In this document: positions 45,700 to 53,946 of the stretch, piece after piece
Position numbering within the stretch: the first letter of the stretch is position 1
How the letters are laid out: each line of letters starts with the position of its first letter
NCBI GenBank assembly: GCA_963714065.1
Contig: OY970226.1
Span: 744,001 to 808,000, forward strand
Source: JAZKID01 sp963714065
GTDB lineage: Bacteria; Pseudomonadota; Alphaproteobacteria; Rhizobiales; UBA4765
Length of the DNA stretch: 64,000 nt
Reading direction: 5' to 3'
Translations under genes and position numbers: made by a program
The notes under the pieces: model-generated
Databases searched by the model: none
Told to the model about the DNA's origin: nothing
The model's input: the letters and a program-made list of their open reading frames with translations, nothing else

Positions 45700-46542
45700 C
45701 TAAAATAGAGCGCCCTGAGGCCGCCCAGAAGCGCGTAAGCCTGGCGTCATAAAGATCAACTCGCGCGCCTCGCATGGTCGCGCGCCGTTGAAGGTATAGG
45801 TGACGCCAGTTTCCTCGAAATCGAAGCCTGCAAAGACCTCGCGAATATAGGGTGTGTCATTGATCGACAGGATAAACCGCCCCTTCAGAGCGCGCAAGAT
45901 GCCTGCAAGCTGGCTGAAATCATCTTTTGAGAATGTGCCGGGCTCATAATAATCCTCGCTGCCGTGGTAAGGCGGGTCGAGGTAGAACAGTGTTCCAGGC
46001 GCGTCATAATTCTCGATGAAGCGCTGATAAGGCAGGTTCTCGATCACCACCCCCGCCAGACGGTCGTTTAGATCCGTCAGGATGGGTGCCAAGCGCGTGA
46101 CGTCAAAACGGCCACTCTCACCTAGAACCATGCCGAAGTTGCGCCCTGTGACCTTCCCGCCATAGGCCAAGCGCTGCAGGTAAAGGAAGCGGGCGGCACG
46201 CTCTAGATCTGTCAGAGTTTTCGGGTCAACCGCCATCAGCCGGTCGAATTCCTGCCTGGATGTAAGCTTGAACTTCAGCATGTCCATGAACGCCTCATAA
46301 TGGCGCTGCAGGATGCGAAAGAAGGTTGCCACATCACCTGATATGTCGTTGACGATCTCGCCGCCTGGCGCACGCGTGCGGCGCAGGAAAACGCCACCCA
46401 TGCCAACGAACGGCTCGGCATAGGTTTCGTGGTCTATTGCGTCGATCATCTCGACAAGCTTTTTGGAGAGGATTTTCTTGCCGCCCACATAGGGCGCGGC
46501 AGGTGAGACCGGACGAACTGGTCGCAGCTTGGCATTATCCAT
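45700..46542 (-). CDS. DNA adenine methylase (D12 class)
   Basis: 280 residues. Motif I is APYVGGKKIL (usually WAGGK); motif IV is LFYLDPPYHGSEDYY (DPPY); YAEPFVGMGGVFL is the SAM-binding segment. It should methylate N6 of adenine, most likely GATC or a related site. It is the leftmost gene of the prophage and probably protects phage DNA from host restriction. Its leader contains three consecutive hairpins. Confidence 0.93.
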   Translation of the reverse strand: MDNAKLRPVRPVSPAAPYVGGKKILSKKLVEMIDAIDHETYAEPFVGMGGVFLRRTRAPGGEIVNDISGDVATFFRILQRHYEAFMDMLKFKLTSRQEFDRLMAVDPKTLTDLERAARFLYLQRLAYGGKVTGRNFGMVLGESGRFDVTRLAPILTDLNDRLAGVVIENLPYQRFIENYDAPGTLFYLDPPYHGSEDYYEPGTFSKDDFSQLAGILRALKGRFILSINDTPYIREVFAGFDFEETGVTYTFNGARPCEARELIFMTPGLRASGRPQGALF

Positions 46543-46617
46543 ATTTTCACCGTGAGACGTTTATGCTCCGCGCGCGCGAAAGCGCATGGCGGGCAGTCTT
46601 TCGGTTTTACCAGGCTG

Positions 46618-46682
46618 AACGGGCTTCTTAAGCTGGCCCGTTGTAATCGGGCGTTGGCGCGCCCGATGCCCCGCTATGCGGG
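46618..46682. promoter_or_regulatory. Three consecutive hairpins in the methylase leader
   Basis: Perfect stems AACGGGC/GCCCGTT (46618-46642), ATCGGGCG/CGCCCGAT (46646-46667) and CCCGC/GCGGG (46670-46682) lie head to tail with almost no gaps, between the 96-aa gene and the methylase. None is followed by a T run on either strand, so simple termination is unlikely. A regulated leader or a phage DNA/RNA signal is possible. Confidence 0.6.
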
Positions 46683-46689
46683 AAAATAT

Positions 46690-46980
46690 TTATAAGGCTT
46701 GTCGTCGGTGACCAGTGTGCTCAAGATTCGTCACACGTCGGTCGAGACCATTGATCTGTGTGGCGTGAGTGGCGAGCAGCACATCATATTTACGAAGTTC
46801 GCTTACGTCTTTTGCCATCTGCCCCATATCTTTGGCGACTTCCTCGAATTTAACTTCGAAGGCGGCAACCTGATTACTAAGCCGCCAAGATATGAGCGCC
46901 ATCCAGCCGATGAAGCCCGTCGTCATCGTCGCGTATATGCCGACGACGACCATCAATAACTGAGAGTAAAATTGCTCCAT
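46690..46980 (-). CDS. Small phage membrane protein with coiled coil
   Basis: 96 residues. One membrane helix (about 8-32) is followed by a charged coiled coil (LSNQVAAFEVKFEEVAKDMG and onward). Good ribosome site AAAGGAGAT before ATG. The layout of one N-terminal helix plus periplasmic coiled coil is typical of small phage lysis or spanin-like proteins, and the gene lies in the lysis region, but no family can be named. Confidence 0.75.
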   Translation of the reverse strand: MEQFYSQLLMVVVGIYATMTTGFIGWMALISWRLSNQVAAFEVKFEEVAKDMGQMAKDVSELRKYDVLLATHATQINGLDRRVTNLEHTGHRRQAL

Positions 46981-46995
46981 CGGTGGATCTCCTTT

Positions 46996-47226
46996 TTAGT
47001 TGTTTTGTTCTGGCAGTGGAAGATTGAACTCATCGAGCAGGGCGTCGAGCAGCGCCTCAGTTTCTCCGATGCTCGCGTCCGTCACCGGGCCGGCCTTGGT
47101 GAGACCGATGAAGTCTGTGACAATCTTGATTGCACGCTTCCCGGCTTCGCTGTTGCCAGCCTCATACAGGGCGCCGACGACTGTGAAGCCCTTTTCAAGT
47201 AGTGCGATTATTGCTGCGGTTTCCAT
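46996..47226 (-). CDS. Small phage hypothetical protein
   Basis: 76 residues, soluble, helical, acidic C-terminus ending NLPLPEQNN. It overlaps the holin-like gene upstream by one base and lies between it and the coiled-coil gene. No family recognised. Confidence 0.65.
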   Translation of the reverse strand: METAAIIALLEKGFTVVGALYEAGNSEAGKRAIKIVTDFIGLTKAGPVTDASIGETEALLDALLDEFNLPLPEQNN

Positions 47227-47966
47227 TATTGTGCTCCTATTGCTGGCGTCTCTCGTTTGAGATCGTCCATGATTTGCTTGAGGGTGTTGTAGGCGCTCAG
47301 CGCGCTTACCTGGTTGTTCTCTTTCACGAACTTGCGAAGATTGGCCAAAACGATCTTTGCAGGCCGCGTGTAAGTTTTTTGAAGGTATGCGATCGTCTCA
47401 CGGCATGAGATGTCGATCGCTTTGCGGATGCAGAGTTGCTTATAGAGATTCAACCCTGTTGCAGCGACCACCAAGCCTTTTTCGACCTCATGGAGATCGG
47501 CCTGAGTGATCGGGTTCGTCCGAGGCGTAAGAGCCTCCTGCACGGCAATCTGCAACACCTCAAACTGCTTGGTGCAGCCGCCTAAAGATAGCGTCGACAC
47601 CATGAAAAGAACGAGCAGCGCTTTCGCCACCACTTTGTTGCTTGCGGTCGAGACGATACCCGCATCTTTTGATGCGCCCGCAACCTCGGGCGTCGTGACG
47701 ATTTGTGTGCTTGGCGAGACGGCGCGCACGGCTTCGGCCAGATTCACTGGCCGGTTCTGCCACTTCGCCACCGAGAAGATCAGAGCGCCGACGGCAGCGA
47801 CGAGGATTTCGTTGATGAAGTCCGCGACGATGGGAATAGGAATGAGCGCCGGATCGATATGCAGTTTCGCCAGGACAAGCACGGCGAGCGCGAGGGCTGC
47901 GCGCTCGATGAAGCCGGTCGTCGCCGGAAACTTATTTAGTATGCTGATATTCAGAGGCTCGTTCAT
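47226..47966 (-). CDS. Holin-like/lipoprotein fused phage protein
   Basis: 246 residues. Residues 1-110 carry two hydrophobic helices (about 22-42 and 44-68) and the segment PSTQIVTTPEVAGAS, like Pam3 gp28-type holins. Residues 112-131 form a complete lipoprotein signal (VVAKALLVLFMVSTLSLGGC with Cys131). The remainder is a helical, Cys-containing domain. One continuous frame thus holds a holin-like part and a lipoprotein. GTG codons at 47633 and 47630 could start the lipoprotein separately. Ribosome site GGAGAATGAA before the first ATG. Confidence 0.7.
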   Translation of the reverse strand: MNEPLNISILNKFPATTGFIERAALALAVLVLAKLHIDPALIPIPIVADFINEILVAAVGALIFSVAKWQNRPVNLAEAVRAVSPSTQIVTTPEVAGASKDAGIVSTASNKVVAKALLVLFMVSTLSLGGCTKQFEVLQIAVQEALTPRTNPITQADLHEVEKGLVVAATGLNLYKQLCIRKAIDISCRETIAYLQKTYTRPAKIVLANLRKFVKENNQVSALSAYNTLKQIMDDLKRETPAIGAQ

Positions 47967-48011
47967 TTCATTCTCCGTTGGTTTAAGCGCCGAACCCCGA
48001 CGCGAGGGGCT

Positions 48012-48608
48012 TCAAGCCGCTACAATGTCGGCGTAAAATTGTTTGGCGATCGCCGCGATTTCTTGCGCGCGGTCAGTTCCGTTGATGATGCGACGGGCAT
48101 TAACCCAGTCGGTTGTTTTGCTGTTGAAATAATTCTCTAGGCTTTTGCCGGTGAAATCGCCGTGGAACGATTTTCCGGTTGTCATGCCTTCAAACATGAT
48201 TTGCGCCGCGACTTTCGGGTCGAGCGCCAAATCCGGATTGCCGACAAGATCAGTTCCTAGAAGCTTTCCCATCTTCGTATAATTGGTACGGCCCGTCAGC
48301 TGGACATAACCGCGCCCTCTAAATCGAAACCCGTCACCCGCCTGCGTATTGCCGAGATTGCGCCCGATCTTGGTGCCAGGCTCATATTTGTTAAAGTAGC
48401 TGCGCGGGCCCTTCTCAACGATGGGCTGCATTGTGTGATCGGTTTCCCATTTTGTCGTGCCGAGCATATAGGCAAGCCAACGCAGATCGGAGAGACCGCT
48501 TGCTTCCCATGCATTCAGGATGGCATCGACGCCAGCGACTTGGCTGGCGGTAAGCTTGCCAGGGAAAGGGCCGCTGCGAATGCCGGTAAAGAATTTTTTG
48601 CGATCCAT
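48012..48608 (-). CDS. Phage endolysin, GH19 chitinase/muramidase-like
   Basis: 198 residues. Family segments: AYMLGTTKWETDHTMQPIVE with the catalytic-type Glu, FRFRGRGYVQLTGRTNYTKM and NPDLALDPKVAAQIMFEG. It should cut the peptidoglycan sugar backbone for lysis. No signal peptide, so it relies on the holin-like protein. Ribosome site GGAGAAAACA before ATG. Confidence 0.93.
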   Translation of the reverse strand: MDRKKFFTGIRSGPFPGKLTASQVAGVDAILNAWEASGLSDLRWLAYMLGTTKWETDHTMQPIVEKGPRSYFNKYEPGTKIGRNLGNTQAGDGFRFRGRGYVQLTGRTNYTKMGKLLGTDLVGNPDLALDPKVAAQIMFEGMTTGKSFHGDFTGKSLENYFNSKTTDWVNARRIINGTDRAQEIAAIAKQFYADIVAA

Positions 48609-48633
48609 TGTTTTCTCCGTGAGGAAGTGGCGT

Positions 48634-48873
48634 TTATTCGTTCTTTGCGTTGAGCAAAAGGGTGTCTTGTTTCGCAGCTAAGGCGGCGAGATGATTTCCA
48701 TCGGGTGTGATGGGCTTGCCTCTGTCGGCAAATCGCCTACATGAAATTACGCCGCCAAGCAGCCAGGAACACAAAGGGCAAAACTGACGACCATAATTAG
48801 GATTGTGCTCGTCGATATTCCTCTTCGGCAGATCAAACCCTTTTTGCGGGCGACATCCTGTTTTAAAAGTCAT
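48634..48873 (-). CDS. Small phage hypothetical protein with Cys pair
   Basis: 79 residues. Contains FCPLCSWLLGG and ISCRRF, a CxxC with a nearby third Cys that could bind zinc. Its ATG overlaps the stop of the CHAP-like gene (ATGA), so it is probably translated. Function unknown; it lies in the lysis group. Confidence 0.55.
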   Translation of the reverse strand: MTFKTGCRPQKGFDLPKRNIDEHNPNYGRQFCPLCSWLLGGVISCRRFADRGKPITPDGNHLAALAAKQDTLLLNAKNE

Positions 48874-49262
48874 CGCATCGCTACGCGGTGCTGCTTATAT
48901 CCTCCGCCAGGCCAGCGGTAGGCGATGACACCATGAAGCGAGCGCGGGCCGGTGCGCACGCGTCCACCCTCATTGCCGCCGCGGGTAACCCAGTTGCGTC
49001 CGTCGTAGCCCACGATTATTGAAACATGCCAAGGCCAGACAACGATCACGCCTGCAGCGGGTCCGCGCGCAGGCGAGCCGTAATGTGCCCAGTTGCGTGC
49101 AAGATTATAGGCGACGCCGGGATCTGGGCTGACTTGCGTACGCATGTACCAGCCACACCAGCGCGCCGGTCGTCCGTTGCGGGCGTCAGCCGATGAAGTG
49201 GCCATTAAAAAAGCCGCCAGAACGGCAGCCAAAAGACATAAGCTCGGATATTTTATTCGCAT
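48870..49262 (-). CDS. CHAP-like peptidoglycan hydrolase, exported
   Basis: 130 residues. Signal peptide YPSLCLLAAVLAAFLMATSS, then a short CHAP/NlpC-like domain: the catalytic-type Cys is in PARWCGWYMR and the His in VVWPWHVSIIVGYDG. The pattern Cys ... HVSIIVGYD is typical of CHAP/TIGR02594-type amidases. Such proteins are common in alphaproteobacterial phages and chromosomes. Role in lysis or entry is inferred. Confidence 0.8.
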   Translation of the reverse strand: MRIKYPSLCLLAAVLAAFLMATSSADARNGRPARWCGWYMRTQVSPDPGVAYNLARNWAHYGSPARGPAAGVIVVWPWHVSIIVGYDGRNWVTRGGNEGGRVRTGPRSLHGVIAYRWPGGGYKQHRVAMR

Positions 49263-49274
49263 GGTTTCTCCATG

Positions 49275-49297
49275 AAAAAAACCGCCCGTAGGGCGGC
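49275..49297 (-). terminator. Intrinsic terminator between tail and lysis genes
   Basis: Stem CCGCCC/GGGCGG with a 3-nt loop followed on the minus strand by seven T residues. It lies between the 275-aa tail protein and the CHAP gene, separating the structural and lysis modules. Confidence 0.85.
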
Positions 49298-49323
49298 GGA
49301 TTAATTTCCAGAAGGTGCTTCGA

Positions 49324-50151
49324 TTATTTCATTACAATCAACGCGCCTGCTTTACCGTCATTCGGAGTAACACTAAAAGTTGCTGAAAAGGTTCTCGGCG
49401 TTTCTGCAGAGGTCATTTGACCGTCCGCGCCGCTCCAGCAGCCAAGCGCCGTCTCGACCTGTTCATCAAATCCGCTTCTTTCAGTAACGCCGACCCATGT
49501 GGTTGTGATGCCATTCTGCACACCCGTCATTGTCATAGCCAAAACAATAGCGTCAGCAGTCGTGTTCGCATTGAGAGAACATGGACTTGCTTGACTGGTC
49601 GCTGTAGCAAACGGGGTCGTGCTGGTCAGATTATAGAGCGAATAAGAGGAAACTGCGCAGTTCTGCCAGGTGCCGGCAGCAGTTATGATGACGTCAGCTG
49701 TAGTCCCTGTCGGTACCAGTGCGCCATAAAACATCGAGCGCGCATCTGATCCGGTATCGCGGATGCCAGCCAAGAGCGTTGCTGTGATCCCGCCGATCGT
49801 GACGCTTGAGACGTTTTGTCCTACGCCTGCCGCATAAACCGCGATGCCGATGATCACGAAGCGCGTCGGGTCAGCGGCGCCTATATCCAAGGCTGTGAAG
49901 GTGTTCGTCGCGTTATTGGCCGTGTGAATTGAGCGCGTGTTGTAGGTATAGCTTGGCGGCGATGAACCGCCAGCACCGAACCCCGCCAGCTGGTTTACGA
50001 TCAGCATGGCCTCGGCAGGCGATTTTGCCGATGCCAGCGCCCGTCTCGTTTTCCTTGGCAACTGATTAGGCAGAAGCAGATCGGGCGTTGCTGCCCTTAT
50101 CAGAGCCGGCTTTTCAGGAATTATTAACGGGGGCGGAATATCGAAAAGCAT
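49324..50151 (-). CDS. Phage tail-associated protein
   Basis: 275 residues. The N-terminus is Pro-rich. Residues 80-275 form a beta-rich domain (RFVIIGIAVYAAGVGQNVSS.. TITAAGTWQNCAVSSYSLYN) as seen in many phage tail-fibre or decoration proteins. TAAATG links it to the upstream gene. It probably belongs to the distal tail-fibre assembly. No enzymatic motif. Confidence 0.7.
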   Translation of the reverse strand: MLFDIPPPLIIPEKPALIRAATPDLLLPNQLPRKTRRALASAKSPAEAMLIVNQLAGFGAGGSSPPSYTYNTRSIHTANNATNTFTALDIGAADPTRFVIIGIAVYAAGVGQNVSSVTIGGITATLLAGIRDTGSDARSMFYGALVPTGTTADVIITAAGTWQNCAVSSYSLYNLTSTTPFATATSQASPCSLNANTTADAIVLAMTMTGVQNGITTTWVGVTERSGFDEQVETALGCWSGADGQMTSAETPRTFSATFSVTPNDGKAGALIVMK

Positions 50152-50547
50152 TTAAACCAGCGCCTTGATCGCTTCTTTGAATTTGTCGATTGTCAGCGCA
50201 GGCTTGCCTTCCAAAAACCGCACTCTGTTTTCCTGATTGAAAAGCATTTTGACGACGATCCCATTGACTGCTGCGGCCTGCGCAGCTTTTCTGGTGTCTA
50301 TTTCGTCCGGCGTCATATCGCGCACTGTGTAGCTTTCAACAAGCTTCTCGGTAGGCTTGCCGTTAACGCTCGTCGTGGTCACGGTGTAAACAGGCCCCTC
50401 GACAACCTGACCATCAGCGCTCGATCTTTGCGGCGCGGTTTCGACAGGAAGCCATTTCCAGCCATCCTTCGTTTGCGCCGTTAAATCGACATTGTCAGAA
50501 AAGCGATTTACTTGGCCATCCGGCCCGATCAGTGCGTATCTGCTCAT
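50152..50547 (-). CDS. Small tail-fibre-associated protein
   Basis: 131 residues from this ATG (MSRYALIGPDGQVNRFSDNV). A beta-rich N-terminal half and a helical C-terminus ending LTIDKFKEAIKAL, as in XkdW/tail-fibre-assembly-type small proteins. It begins 1 nt after the stop of the fibre C-terminal fragment. Function inferred from position. Confidence 0.65.
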   Translation of the reverse strand: MSRYALIGPDGQVNRFSDNVDLTAQTKDGWKWLPVETAPQRSSADGQVVEGPVYTVTTTSVNGKPTEKLVESYTVRDMTPDEIDTRKAAQAAAVNGIVVKMLFNQENRVRFLEGKPALTIDKFKEAIKALV

Positions 50548-50548
50548 T

Positions 50549-51613
50549 TTATGCATCCGTTGCTGCGTTTAATGTGATGTAGAGCTTGATGCCGTGCAGT
50601 CGCGCATCGACAGCCATCGTGTCGCCTGCGTCCGCAACGGTGCGGTTGATCTGGAATTGCACCCGGTCGTTGTCAGCTGGAGTGCCTGCGATGGTGATCG
50701 CCGAACTTTCGGGGCCGATATAAATATCATTCGTTGTGCCACCCGTATCGACGGAAGTTTGCGCCGTGCCGAAAGCGACGTCGCCAGCATCATCGTCGGA
50801 GGTGGCAACGCCTGCTAGGCCGAACGCAACGCCGAAGTTTGTCGATGTTGAAGGGTGAGACCATACGGGCTGAAACGTGACCGTGCCTTCATTCCAGCTC
50901 TTCGGCATCGCAATTTCAAATTGCGCGAATTCTTGAGTCGTCGTGTCGAAATCGAGTGTCTCGAACATATTCTTGTTCGACGACATTTCCACAGAGCCGG
51001 ATGAAGGTCCGTTTGTTGTGCGGGATTTCATCGCCTTGGCGGGAATCCAGATCGTGTGTTTTCCCTGCCCTAATGCAGTAAGCGTTGCCAACGCAGCGGC
51101 AGCATCAGTTGCAGTAAAAAGGGCGTCGCCGACTGTTGTAGAACCCAGACCCACAGAGCGCATCAGCGCTTGTGTAGTCTGTGCAAGGAATGTGCGCGCT
51201 ACGGAAGTAAGATCTGCCAGCGCCGCCGCGCCGGAGCCCGTAAAATATGCGAGTTTGTTTGCAGCCGAGGTGAGGCCAGCAATTGCAGCCAGGTTGGCAT
51301 GATAGCCCTGCACCGTGCTGCCGATATCCGTCGTTAAAAGCTCTCCGGTGACATTAAGTCTTTGGAAAGCGATTGCCGTCGTATTAAGCGTGCCGCCGCT
51401 GTTCGACGTGCAGAACCACGCCGTATCGGCGTTTGTGCTGCCCTCCTCGACTATAATAAGGCATGCAGGATGCTCATCGTAAGTATCGTATTGCGGCGCG
51501 CGCGCAGGACTCTGCGCCAACAACATAGATGCCGTTTTCTGCGGGCGCGCTCTGGTTTTTAACCAGTACCATGTCATTCGTTGCCAGCGTGACGCCATCG
51601 AGCGTATCGCCAT
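50549..51613 (-). CDS. Tail fibre, C-terminal fragment (frameshifted)
   Basis: This frame continues the upstream fibre (51474-52430). Its authentic part starts near 51500 with PQYDTYDEHPACLIIVEEGS, the direct continuation of the phage repeat-fibre domain begun in the other frame. The 5' portion (encoding MAIRSMASRWQRMTWYW) is a shadow. The C-terminal domain is beta-rich, with a final Ig-like or receptor-binding look (AKSWNEGTVTFQPVWSHPST). Without frame restoration no ribosome site would serve it. Confidence 0.6.
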   Translation of the reverse strand: MAIRSMASRWQRMTWYWLKTRARPQKTASMLLAQSPARAPQYDTYDEHPACLIIVEEGSTNADTAWFCTSNSGGTLNTTAIAFQRLNVTGELLTTDIGSTVQGYHANLAAIAGLTSAANKLAYFTGSGAAALADLTSVARTFLAQTTQALMRSVGLGSTTVGDALFTATDAAAALATLTALGQGKHTIWIPAKAMKSRTTNGPSSGSVEMSSNKNMFETLDFDTTTQEFAQFEIAMPKSWNEGTVTFQPVWSHPSTSTNFGVAFGLAGVATSDDDAGDVAFGTAQTSVDTGGTTNDIYIGPESSAITIAGTPADNDRVQFQINRTVADAGDTMAVDARLHGIKLYITLNAATDA

Positions 51614-52430
51614 TATTCAGCGCGGTCGCAATTGTGACGTTCACCGTCGTCGCGGCGCGCACTCTGGTGCGGTTCGTCAGCTCTGTGGCAACGCCATCAA
51701 TATAAGTTTTAAGGCTGTTGAGTGCATCGCTGACTTTTGCACCGGTTACCGCGCTGTCATTGTCGACATCGCTTGCCGCGATAACGCCGGGGTCGCCAGC
51801 ATCACCCTTTGCAGCAAAGATGTCCCAGTAAGTTAAATTCGGCGGATCGTTCCCTGTCGTTGCCGCGATCGCATAATAGGAAGACCCCTCATGGCTAACG
51901 GCATCGCCGATACTATAGGCCGTGCCGCTATCGTATACGCCGCGCCAGTTGAACGAACCGGGCTCGCCGGTCAATCCAACCGCCCAATCGTCATAAGTGC
52001 CTGAACCGATAACCCGATCTACATCGATGACAAGTTCATCTCCGTCGTATGATACCACCGGCCCTTCGACGTAATTATCGGCATCGTGCACGACGCGGAC
52101 GCGCTGGGCAGGAATATAAGCAAGGTTGCTCTGCGTTGCGAAAGTCAGTTCGCCTTCAGCCATTTCAACGCTTGAATCTGAAGTGGCAAGATAGCCTGGT
52201 CCATCAGCGCCATCACCGACGAGCGTGGTCAGCGGCAGCCATTCATCGTCATCCGTGTTACGGATCATGATGATGTCATTGTCCTCGTCATACCAGAGCA
52301 TGTGAGGATAGGTGGTTGTCGGCGCTGAAGTTCCGCCCTGCAATGAAGCAAGCGCGCGCAGCGCGGCCTGCACGTCTGGACGAAAATCGGCGCCTACCTG
52401 ATTTTCAATTACGAGATCGTGTTGAGACAT
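51474..52430 (-). CDS. Tail fibre, N-terminal fragment (frameshifted)
   Basis: 318 residues before the frame is lost. The N-terminus MSQHDLVIENQVGADFRPDV is paralogous to that of the adjacent fibre at 53197-53946 and probably attaches to the tail tip. Residues 160-190 contain a chitin-binding-like segment (FNWRGVYDSGTAYSIGDAVS). The end has VKNQSAPAENGIYVVGAES and then breaks at a (GC)5 run (51496-51505). The true product should run on into 50549-51500 in the other frame. Confidence 0.7.
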   Translation of the reverse strand: MSQHDLVIENQVGADFRPDVQAALRALASLQGGTSAPTTTYPHMLWYDEDNDIIMIRNTDDDEWLPLTTLVGDGADGPGYLATSDSSVEMAEGELTFATQSNLAYIPAQRVRVVHDADNYVEGPVVSYDGDELVIDVDRVIGSGTYDDWAVGLTGEPGSFNWRGVYDSGTAYSIGDAVSHEGSSYYAIAATTGNDPPNLTYWDIFAAKGDAGDPGVIAASDVDNDSAVTGAKVSDALNSLKTYIDGVATELTNRTRVRAATTVNVTIATALNNGDTLDGVTLATNDMVLVKNQSAPAENGIYVVGAESCARAAIRYLR

Positions 52431-52447
52431 CGGTTTTTCCGTTTCGC

Positions 52448-53200
52448 TTAGTCGCTAGGGTTTGATGAAGCCAATGAAAGAGAGCCGGCCGCAGCGGTAA
52501 AGCTTCCGCCCGTTCCTCTATTTGTCAGAAATGCTGATGCGACATCGCCGGGACGGCAACTCAGGTAAAGGATCGGGTCTGAGCCCGTGATCAGCGCGGC
52601 AGTAGGGCCGGGATCAACCGGCTTTAAACTGTCAGGATCGATGAACTTCGCGCGGTTGGCCGCATCTGTCAGGTCAAGCGTGTCAACCATGTTAAAATAA
52701 ATTTCTGACAGATTGCCTAGATATTTACTCGTGCCATCAACTGCGGCACCAATCGCCCAGTTCAACCTATTGTAGGCAATAATCTGGTTTAGCTTTGTTA
52801 TACCCGTGGTGGGCGTGACATCGACGTTGTCGATATACATCTTCAACGTCAGCGTATTTAAATCCCAAGCCACCATAAAATGGTGCCACACGTTATGCGC
52901 AGCAACAGCAGCCGTGCTAGCTGCTAGAATAACACCGCCGCTTGTATTCAACCCACCGATTGTCGCACGACCAGCGGCAGGTTCGCCGACAGCAAAAGAT
53001 ACAAGTGAGTTGGCATCGTTTGTAATAACCGTGCCACCCTGGTTGTCTCCGCCAGTTGTGAACCAATATGAGAGTAGCCCTTTTTTGCCGTTGACTGATC
53101 CTGTCAACGCAGCATTGCGCTTCGCATAAGTCGAGCCATTGAAGTTAACAGCGAGAGTATCGAAGCCTGAATTTCCCAAAAAACCGAGCGAATATCTCAT
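52448..53200 (-). CDS. Phage tail protein with lectin-like (LamG) domain
   Basis: 250 residues from the ATG that overlaps the upstream stop (ATGA). The bulk is a concanavalin/LamG-like beta sandwich: LAVNFNGSTYAKRNAAL, LLSYWFTTGG, NVWHHFMVAWDLNTLTLKMY and YIDNVDVT. Such domains bind carbohydrates, so a receptor-binding or decoration role is likely. Located between two fibre paralogues. Confidence 0.75.
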   Translation of the reverse strand: MRYSLGFLGNSGFDTLAVNFNGSTYAKRNAALTGSVNGKKGLLSYWFTTGGDNQGGTVITNDANSLVSFAVGEPAAGRATIGGLNTSGGVILAASTAAVAAHNVWHHFMVAWDLNTLTLKMYIDNVDVTPTTGITKLNQIIAYNRLNWAIGAAVDGTSKYLGNLSEIYFNMVDTLDLTDAANRAKFIDPDSLKPVDPGPTAALITGSDPILYLSCRPGDVASAFLTNRGTGGSFTAAAGSLSLASSNPSD

Positions 53201-53946
53201 GTGGCCAAATTCCCCACCAGAACCCACTCATCCGTGCCGCGCTTATAAAGTGATGCGCCACCATACCGGCTTTTCAGCTTTAACTTGCTTCCTTCCGACC
53301 TGATCGTCACGCCAGATCCCGCGACGACCGTCGTCTGTCCCGCTCCATATTGAGCGATATCGATGCGCGTGTTGATCGGGAATGCTACGGAAGAATTCGG
53401 AGGCACGGTAAGATTATTTGCCGTTGCAACATTCATCTCGACGACCTTGCCTTTATCAGCAAGAGCAAGCGTGTAGCTTGCTGTTTGTGGATTAATACCA
53501 GGTGTTTCTCCCAGCGGTTCTTTAAGGGCAATTGCGGCAGCCTGCGCCGTGGAAACCGGCTTGTCGGCATCAGATGTATTATCGACGCTGCCAAGACCGA
53601 CATCACCCTTGGCAAGCGCGAGAGAGGCTTTGATCTGAGCGAAGGTACGCTGCTTTAACTTTTTACCATCAGTGCCATCATAGACAGCTATATTGCCGTC
53701 GCCAACGCCGCCAACGGGCGCCTGCACATAAACGTTCAGAAGTTCGTTCCAGCCCGTATCCGAAGCGTTGCGTTGCTTCAAAATGGCGGGCGTCGTGCTT
53801 GTGTCCATCCATAACTGATGTGGAAACGTTACCGATGGTGCAGTGATACCGGCCTGCAAGTTCGACAAAGCTGCCAACGCCGCATTGATGTCAGCACGTG
53901 CAGCTGCACCACCAGCATTGGCAATAGTCATATCGTGTTGCGTCAT
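53197..53946 (-). CDS. Phage tail fibre protein
   Basis: 249 residues. N-terminus TQHDMTIANAGGAAARADIN is a paralogue of the fibre at 51474-52430. The middle has FAQIKASLALAKGDVGLGSV followed by DNTSDADKPVSTAQ, a widespread phage fibre motif, and the end is a compact beta domain (STVTIRSEGSKLKLKSRYGG-like). Its start overlaps the stop of the tail tip gene by 4 nt. Confidence 0.8.
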   Translation of the reverse strand: MTQHDMTIANAGGAAARADINAALAALSNLQAGITAPSVTFPHQLWMDTSTTPAILKQRNASDTGWNELLNVYVQAPVGGVGDGNIAVYDGTDGKKLKQRTFAQIKASLALAKGDVGLGSVDNTSDADKPVSTAQAAAIALKEPLGETPGINPQTASYTLALADKGKVVEMNVATANNLTVPPNSSVAFPINTRIDIAQYGAGQTTVVAGSGVTIRSEGSKLKLKSRYGGASLYKRGTDEWVLVGNLAT

